A stretch of DNA of 64,000 bases from Nostoc linckia NIES-25. Its GTDB lineage: Bacteria > Cyanobacteriota > Cyanobacteriia > Cyanobacteriales > Nostocaceae. Location of the stretch: the NCBI RefSeq assembly GCF_002368035.1, contig NZ_AP018223.1, positions 19,047-83,046 on the forward strand, written 5' to 3'. Shown here one piece after another: positions 59,942-64,000 of this stretch; position 1 is the first letter of the stretch; every line of letters begins with the position of its first letter. The notes under the pieces are model-generated. The model was not told the DNA's origin, ran no database searches, and was given only the letters and a program-made list of their open reading frames with translations. A program made the position numbers and the translations under genes.

Positions 59942-62260
59942 TTATAAATTACGCCCAACGGCAACTTGATATAAAGACTGAATTGTTCGCCCATCACTAG
60001 GGTATTCAACTACAGCGCAATTACAGATTACCTGAAAGCGATCGCCATCAAAACCTGTGAATATTTGCTGGCGTAATGTAGTTAAAATCTCACTCAGACG
60101 ATGGTTAATTTCTGGTTTTGTTAACCCATAAATTCCTACTACAAAATCTCCATTACCCCAATAACCTAGAACTTCACCACTGCAAAATGCTGATTGAAAT
60201 AAGCGACTCCATCTTTGTAATACTTGATTACCAGCCTCATGACCATATTTAATATTAATTTGACGCAAATCATTCACACTCAAAATCGCCAAACAAACAG
60301 ATTGCTGATTTTTCTCGGCTTGAGTAATTAGGTGTTCTAAATTGCGGCGAGAGTGGAACTGATTTGCTATTCCTGTTAAAGGATCTTTCGTAGAAAGGGA
60401 CTGAAGTAAACGACTGCGTTCTAGGCGATGGGTAATCCGTGCCAATAATTCCGCCCCAACCACAGGTTTAATCACATAATCATCTCCCCCCACTGCAAAC
60501 ACCTGCTGTACAATTTTGATTTCTCGATGAGCAGTGAGAAACACAATCGGTAATTCTTGCCATTGGGGATCGGTACGAACTGCTTGGCAAAGTTCAATGC
60601 CACTGATTTGGGGCATATCTACATCTAAAATCAATAAATCCGGTGTCGTAGATTGCAGTACTTCCCAGAAATGTAAGGGATTGTCCAATGCCGTCATCCG
60701 CATACCCCAAGGTTCTAACATTGGGCGCAGTGCTGCTAAAATCAGGGGATCGTCATCTACTGCCAATACATTGATCCGCAAAGAGCGAGTACGTTGTAAT
60801 AGTTGAGACGAAACATCCCACACCTGAGCAGCTGTTACAGGTTTGGCTAGAAAACCCCGCGCCCCGCACTGAGCAAAAGTTACGCGTTCTACTAACTCAT
60901 CATTACCAGCCAAAACTAGCACGGGTACGGCTGGGGTACGCGTTGCTAATTCTGACAGCAGTGCTAAACTTTCTTGCCGCTGCCCTACTTCATCTACATT
61001 TAGTACTACTAAATCAGGGGATGTGCTTTGCAAAAAGTTTTTTGCATCCTCTAAATTTGTTATTTGCTGCCAACACATTCCCATACATTCAACGAGTTGT
61101 TGCAACTGAGAACCGAGTTGGAGATTAGGGTCAATTAATATTAATTGGCTGCAAATTTCTGGGGCGATCGCTGTAGTTTGATTATCTACCTTTTGCCCCA
61201 TTTGATTAATTAATTTACCCAAATCTTCGATCAAAGACAGTAATTGTCGCTTCTCACTTACAGACAAATCCCCATCTTTTCCTAAAATCTGTTCAATTTC
61301 CCGTGCTATTTGAGTGCCATTGTCTTGTTCAAACATCCCCAAGACACCGGCTAATTTGTGCGCCTCTCGTTCTGCGGATTTGCGTAAGTCCTGAGTCAGA
61401 GTTTCCTTAGAAAGCGCAGCTGCTAACTCTTCCAGCACCGCCAACCGCTGCACCATCAACCCTTCGTATTGTTTCCACAAGCCACCCATTGCTTGCTGAA
61501 ACTGCTCCTCAACACCAGGACTTGCAACTACTTGCGTTTTTTCTTTCCCCCCCTTTCCAACCTGCTCCCCCTGCCTCCCCTGCTCTCCTTTTCCGGGATT
61601 CAGCCGATATCCCAAGCCATAAACGTTTTCAATCCAGTCTACTGCTCCGGCTGCTTTTAACTTTTGCCGTAAGTATTTAATGTGTGATTTTACAGTTTCT
61701 TCCTGGGGCGGATCGTCAAAAGTCCACAAATGCTCAATGATATCGCCGCGACTAAAAACACGCGAGGGATTCCTCAGAAATAGCTCCATCAAGCTATATT
61801 CTTTGGCAGTTAATTCTATGAGTTTGTTGTCATAGGTGACTTCGCAACTACTGGGATCTAGTCGTAGTGCGCATATTTCTAGTATCGGAGTAACAGGGCG
61901 ATCGCCCCGACGTAGCAGCGCCCGTATCCTTGCTTGCAGTTCTCCCAAATCCAATGGTTTGATTAGATAATCGTCGGCACCTGCATCAAGTCCCTGAATC
62001 CGCTCTTTAGTACCATCTTTGGCCGTCATTAACAAAATTGGAGTAAAACACCCACCAGAACGCAATCGCTGACACAATGTAATCCCGTCCAGTTTCGGCA
62101 ATCCTACATCTATCAGCAGCAGATCGTAGCTGGCATTTTGGGTGTATTCCCACCCCATTTGTCCGTCCTGTACCACATCTACAACATAGTGTTGTTTAGT
62201 CAAAGACTTCAACAAGACACTTGCTAAAACTTCTTCGTCTTCGATTAGCAAGATTCTCAT
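59942..62260 (-). CDS. REC-wHTH-HPt-REC-REC-GGDEF-like complex response regulator
   Basis: 772 residues. REC1 (1-120; MRILLIEDEEVL, phospho-Asp in DLLLIDVGLPK, LIKPLDLG) and OmpR-type winged helix (ALRLDPSSCEVTYDNKLIEL, TVKSHIKYLRQKLKAAGAVD, IENVYGLGYRL). Then a linker GKGEQGRQGEQVGKGGKEK, an HPt-like domain (REAHKLAGVLGMFEQDNG with His), a second receiver (LILIDPNLQLGS, DLVVLNVDEVG with Asn at the phospho-Asp position), a third receiver (NVLAVDDDPLIL, DLLILDVDMPQISG, VIKPVVG) and a GGDEF-like domain. In the last, the signature reads GYWGNGDFVVGI instead of GGDEF, and the end (SLYQVAVGRNL) lacks the usual final helix. It is therefore probably not an active diguanylate cyclase. Likely a transcription regulator with phosphorelay input. 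Confidence 0.9.
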   Translation of the reverse strand: MRILLIEDEEVLASVLLKSLTKQHYVVDVVQDGQMGWEYTQNASYDLLLIDVGLPKLDGITLCQRLRSGGCFTPILLMTAKDGTKERIQGLDAGADDYLIKPLDLGELQARIRALLRRGDRPVTPILEICALRLDPSSCEVTYDNKLIELTAKEYSLMELFLRNPSRVFSRGDIIEHLWTFDDPPQEETVKSHIKYLRQKLKAAGAVDWIENVYGLGYRLNPGKGEQGRQGEQVGKGGKEKTQVVASPGVEEQFQQAMGGLWKQYEGLMVQRLAVLEELAAALSKETLTQDLRKSAEREAHKLAGVLGMFEQDNGTQIAREIEQILGKDGDLSVSEKRQLLSLIEDLGKLINQMGQKVDNQTTAIAPEICSQLILIDPNLQLGSQLQQLVECMGMCWQQITNLEDAKNFLQSTSPDLVVLNVDEVGQRQESLALLSELATRTPAVPVLVLAGNDELVERVTFAQCGARGFLAKPVTAAQVWDVSSQLLQRTRSLRINVLAVDDDPLILAALRPMLEPWGMRMTALDNPLHFWEVLQSTTPDLLILDVDMPQISGIELCQAVRTDPQWQELPIVFLTAHREIKIVQQVFAVGGDDYVIKPVVGAELLARITHRLERSRLLQSLSTKDPLTGIANQFHSRRNLEHLITQAEKNQQSVCLAILSVNDLRQINIKYGHEAGNQVLQRWSRLFQSAFCSGEVLGYWGNGDFVVGIYGLTKPEINHRLSEILTTLRQQIFTGFDGDRFQVICNCAVVEYPSDGRTIQSLYQVAVGRNL

Positions 62261-62409
62261 CGCACCCGTCCAATATATAACTTGCTACATTCCCCAAAAA
62301 AGATAGTAGACTAAATAGTTAATTTTCTACAATAAAAAAATATAAATAAATAATCGGTATTGTTGATTTGATGTATGAAAACGATTATGCATAATATCAA
62401 CATCCTTGT

Positions 62410-62434
62410 AGAGACTAGCAATTGCAACGTCTCT
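62410..62434. repeat. Degenerate AGAGAC...GTCTCT palindrome
   Basis: AGAGACTAGCAATTGCAACGTCTCT; third member of the GACGTTGC repeat family, overlapping the last two bases of the GNAT coding region. Confidence 0.45.
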
Positions 62435-62897
62435 ATTCCAGAGGAGGCCGGGCAATGAATCCGGTTTTCACACCACGCTTAAATCCTGCACCTTCATAAA
62501 AGCACAACGTCTCCTCACTTTTTGAGCTAGTTAAAAGCATCACTTTGTAACACTTTTGCTGCCATGCCAAATCCAAAGCATAATGCAGCACCCGCGTACC
62601 AAATTTCTGTCGCCGATAATCAAAGTGGGTGACAACATTTTCAATAATACCGTATGGACGTGCGCCCCGTGTCAAGTTGGGAACAATGGTTAAATTACAC
62701 GTAGCAACTAACTCACCACCAATATCGGCAACTATGTAATACAAATGGCGATCGCCCAGAATATTATCCCAGATGGACTGCAACACGTCGTCAGCAGGTA
62801 GAGGTGCATCAACAGGATTGAGATGTTGATACAACGCCAGCAGTTGGGGAAGTTCGTCGCGTGCAATGAGGCGAACGGTAATTAGGGGTTTAGACAA
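62433..62897 (-). CDS. GNAT-family N-acetyltransferase
   Basis: 154 residues from TTG 62897 (MSKPLITVRLIARDELPQLL); no better start or clear ribosome site. GNAT fold: HLYYIVADIGGELVATCNLT (beta 2-4), IIENVVTHFDYRRQKFGTRV with the acetyl-CoA pyrophosphate-binding RRxxxGxR-like motif, LHYALDLAWQQKCYKVMLLT, and the late CFYEGAGFKRGVKTGF. Substrate unknown; free amines or protein N-termini are both possible. It is flanked by the complex regulator on the same strand and by repeats. Confidence 0.87.
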   Translation of the reverse strand: MSKPLITVRLIARDELPQLLALYQHLNPVDAPLPADDVLQSIWDNILGDRHLYYIVADIGGELVATCNLTIVPNLTRGARPYGIIENVVTHFDYRRQKFGTRVLHYALDLAWQQKCYKVMLLTSSKSEETLCFYEGAGFKRGVKTGFIARPPLE

Positions 62898-63304
62898 AGC
62901 CGTAGTCCACTAGTTATGGCAAAAAGTCTATTTGAGAATTTGCATCTTCACCAAATGTCAAATTACGCGAATTTTAATTAAGTAGATTTAGGGTGTGCAA
63001 GGTCTTGTTTAGCTAACCAATCGAGGGTTTTAGTGGCTTAAGGGACTTCCAAAAAATAAAATATACAGTAGGGTGTGTTAGGCGAAAGCCGTAACGCACC
63101 CAAATACTGGCGGTGCGTTACGCGTCGCTAACACTACAAAACTGGCTATTTTTTTAATTGGAAGTCCCTAACTAACTGTATTCAAAAATTAAAGATGAGT
63201 TTTATATCTGTTTTTGAAATACTAAGATATACTGTGCTACGTAATATTTAAGTATATCATCTAAGTCTGGTGATATTACTCATTTTACGTAGAAAATATA
63301 TTTT
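62898..63304. other. Intergenic region with MITE-like element
   Basis: About 400 bases between divergent genes. Holds the element at 63041-63169. The region after it presumably carries the promoter of the last gene. Confidence 0.45.
63041..63169. mobile_element. MITE-like element with AGGGACTTCCAA ends
   Basis: Perfect 12-bp terminal inverted repeats AGGGACTTCCAA (63041-63052) and TTGGAAGTCCCT (63158-63169) around a GGTGCGTTA foldback. No coding capacity and no clear target duplication. The 14-bp ends of the 2.7 kb element are different (CAGGACTTACGCAA), so this is a second element type. Confidence 0.7.
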
Positions 63305-64000
63305 ATGAATTTTTCCCTAAAACCCTTCCTGACACAGTTACACAACCAACTAAACGCCTTTTCTGATTCCGAAAACTTCTGGAATTTGTTAGATACTGTT
63401 TTTGGTGAATACACTAGTACTAGTGCGGAAAAACTGCGATCGCAGTGGCAGGTTAGTGATTTTACTGAATTACCTAAAATTGAGGTAATTAATAGTAGCA
63501 TTCTGGGTAATGCGATCGGGGCTTATGCTGCCAGCAAGAATACAATTTATCTGTCTGATAAATTTGTTGCGAGTGCGTCTAGTGAATCGATTAACGCAGT
63601 TTTATTAGAAGAAATTGGACATTATATTGATGCTTACATTAAGAAAAAAGATACGCCAGGAGATGAAGGAGCAATTTTTGCAGCCTTAGTACAAGGTAAA
63701 TTTCTAGACACTGAAACTTTAGAGGCGCTAAAAGCAGAAGATGACCGCGCCACAATTACCCTTAATGGTCAGCAAATTCAAGTCGAAGAAGCAAACTATT
63801 TTGGCGACAACAATGCAAATAATCTCGTCGGTGGCATTGACAAGGATCTTTTGATTGGTTTTGGTGGCAATGACACCCTCAATGGCAGTGCTGGCAATGA
63901 TGGACTCTATGGCGACGATGGCAATGACTCCCTGGTTGGTGGCACTGGCGACGATAATGATAGCACTTATTTGGGATTTTTTGATACAAGTCGCTACGGA
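63305..64000 (+). CDS. RTX protein with EEIGHxxD N-terminal module, cut by window end
   Basis: Open from ATG 63305 to the window end, 232 codons visible. Residues 1-170 match the start of the giant protein at 49057: FWNLLDTVFGEYTSTSAEKL, SSILGNAIGAYAASKNTIYL, NAVLLEEIGHYIDAYIKKKD, TPGDEGAIFAALVQGKFLD. Then RTX calcium-binding repeats: GGIDKDLLIGFGGNDTLNGS, AGNDGLYGDDGNDSLVGGTG. No signal peptide, consistent with type I secretion. The EEIGHxxD motif could be a metal site, as in some zinc proteases, but a second His ligand is not obvious. Complete size and C-terminus are outside the window. Confidence 0.9.
   Translation, partial: MNFSLKPFLTQLHNQLNAFSDSENFWNLLDTVFGEYTSTSAEKLRSQWQVSDFTELPKIEVINSSILGNAIGAYAASKNTIYLSDKFVASASSESINAVLLEEIGHYIDAYIKKKDTPGDEGAIFAALVQGKFLDTETLEALKAEDDRATITLNGQQIQVEEANYFGDNNANNLVGGIDKDLLIGFGGNDTLNGSAGNDGLYGDDGNDSLVGGTGDDNDSTYLGFFDTSRYG

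Noticed and set aside
63280..63501. 73-codon minus-strand reading at the window end
   Set aside because: Antisense to the start of the RTX gene, whose reading frame is clearly coding and matches the giant protein.

Overview
The window comes from a filamentous, Nostocales-type cyanobacterium (Nostoc/Anabaena/Calothrix-like). The signs are abundant GCGATCGC (HIP1) octamers, degenerate heptanucleotide tandem repeats between and even inside genes, families of small inverted-repeat elements, very large multi-PAS and Ser/Thr-kinase/His-kinase signalling proteins, and cyanobacterial families such as SbtA/SbtB, CPP1-like, DUF2811 and group 2 sigma factors. No rRNA, tRNA, CRISPR array or intact transposase was seen.

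Layout. 1-9 kb: housekeeping metabolism (3' end of lpdA, trpC, trpB) around an inorganic-carbon cluster (cytoplasmic-type beta-carbonic anhydrase, SbtA bicarbonate permease, SbtB PII-like regulator, exported beta-carbonic anhydrase). 6-13 kb: a Pmp3/YqaE peptide, a SUI1/YciH protein, a methyltransferase, two CAP-domain secreted paralogues separated by a repeat island, and an RNase D-like nuclease. 13-24 kb: a rhodanese-like protein with a LEA-like tail, an HTH-NACHT STAND ATPase, two paralogous OmpR-type regulators flanking a CPP1-like membrane protein, a DUF2811 protein, an MFS permease, hisIE and a ChaB-like remnant. 24-36 kb: hemL, a fasciclin-domain exported protein, a GST-like protein, a HerA-like ATPase bracketed by an inverted repeat, a group 2 sigma factor, cobO-type adenosyltransferase and a nucleotidyltransferase-like protein.

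36-48 kb is a signalling block: an 1811-residue Ser/Thr kinase-ATPase-GAF-histidine kinase, an exported SnoaL/NTF2-like protein, and a roughly 1880-residue multi-PAS/GAF hybrid histidine kinase. 49-60 kb is one gene of about 3600 codons for a giant secreted mosaic protein: N-terminal EEIGHxxD module, Calx-beta/VCBS-like domains, glycine-rich beta-helix, ten cadherin-like repeats and RTX repeats. It is followed by a REC-wHTH-HPt-REC-REC-GGDEF-like regulator, a GNAT acetyltransferase and, cut by the window end, a second RTX protein that starts with the same EEIGHxxD module.

The least expected signals are: (i) a ~220-residue jelly-roll-like module present four times in the giant protein, each copy interrupting a different host domain, twice in the middle of a cadherin repeat; (ii) intergenic repeat DNA translated in frame inside signalling proteins, including within a histidine-kinase ATPase domain; (iii) an inverted repeat around the HerA-like gene; (iv) two copies of a composite repeat whose inner segment lies in opposite orientations.
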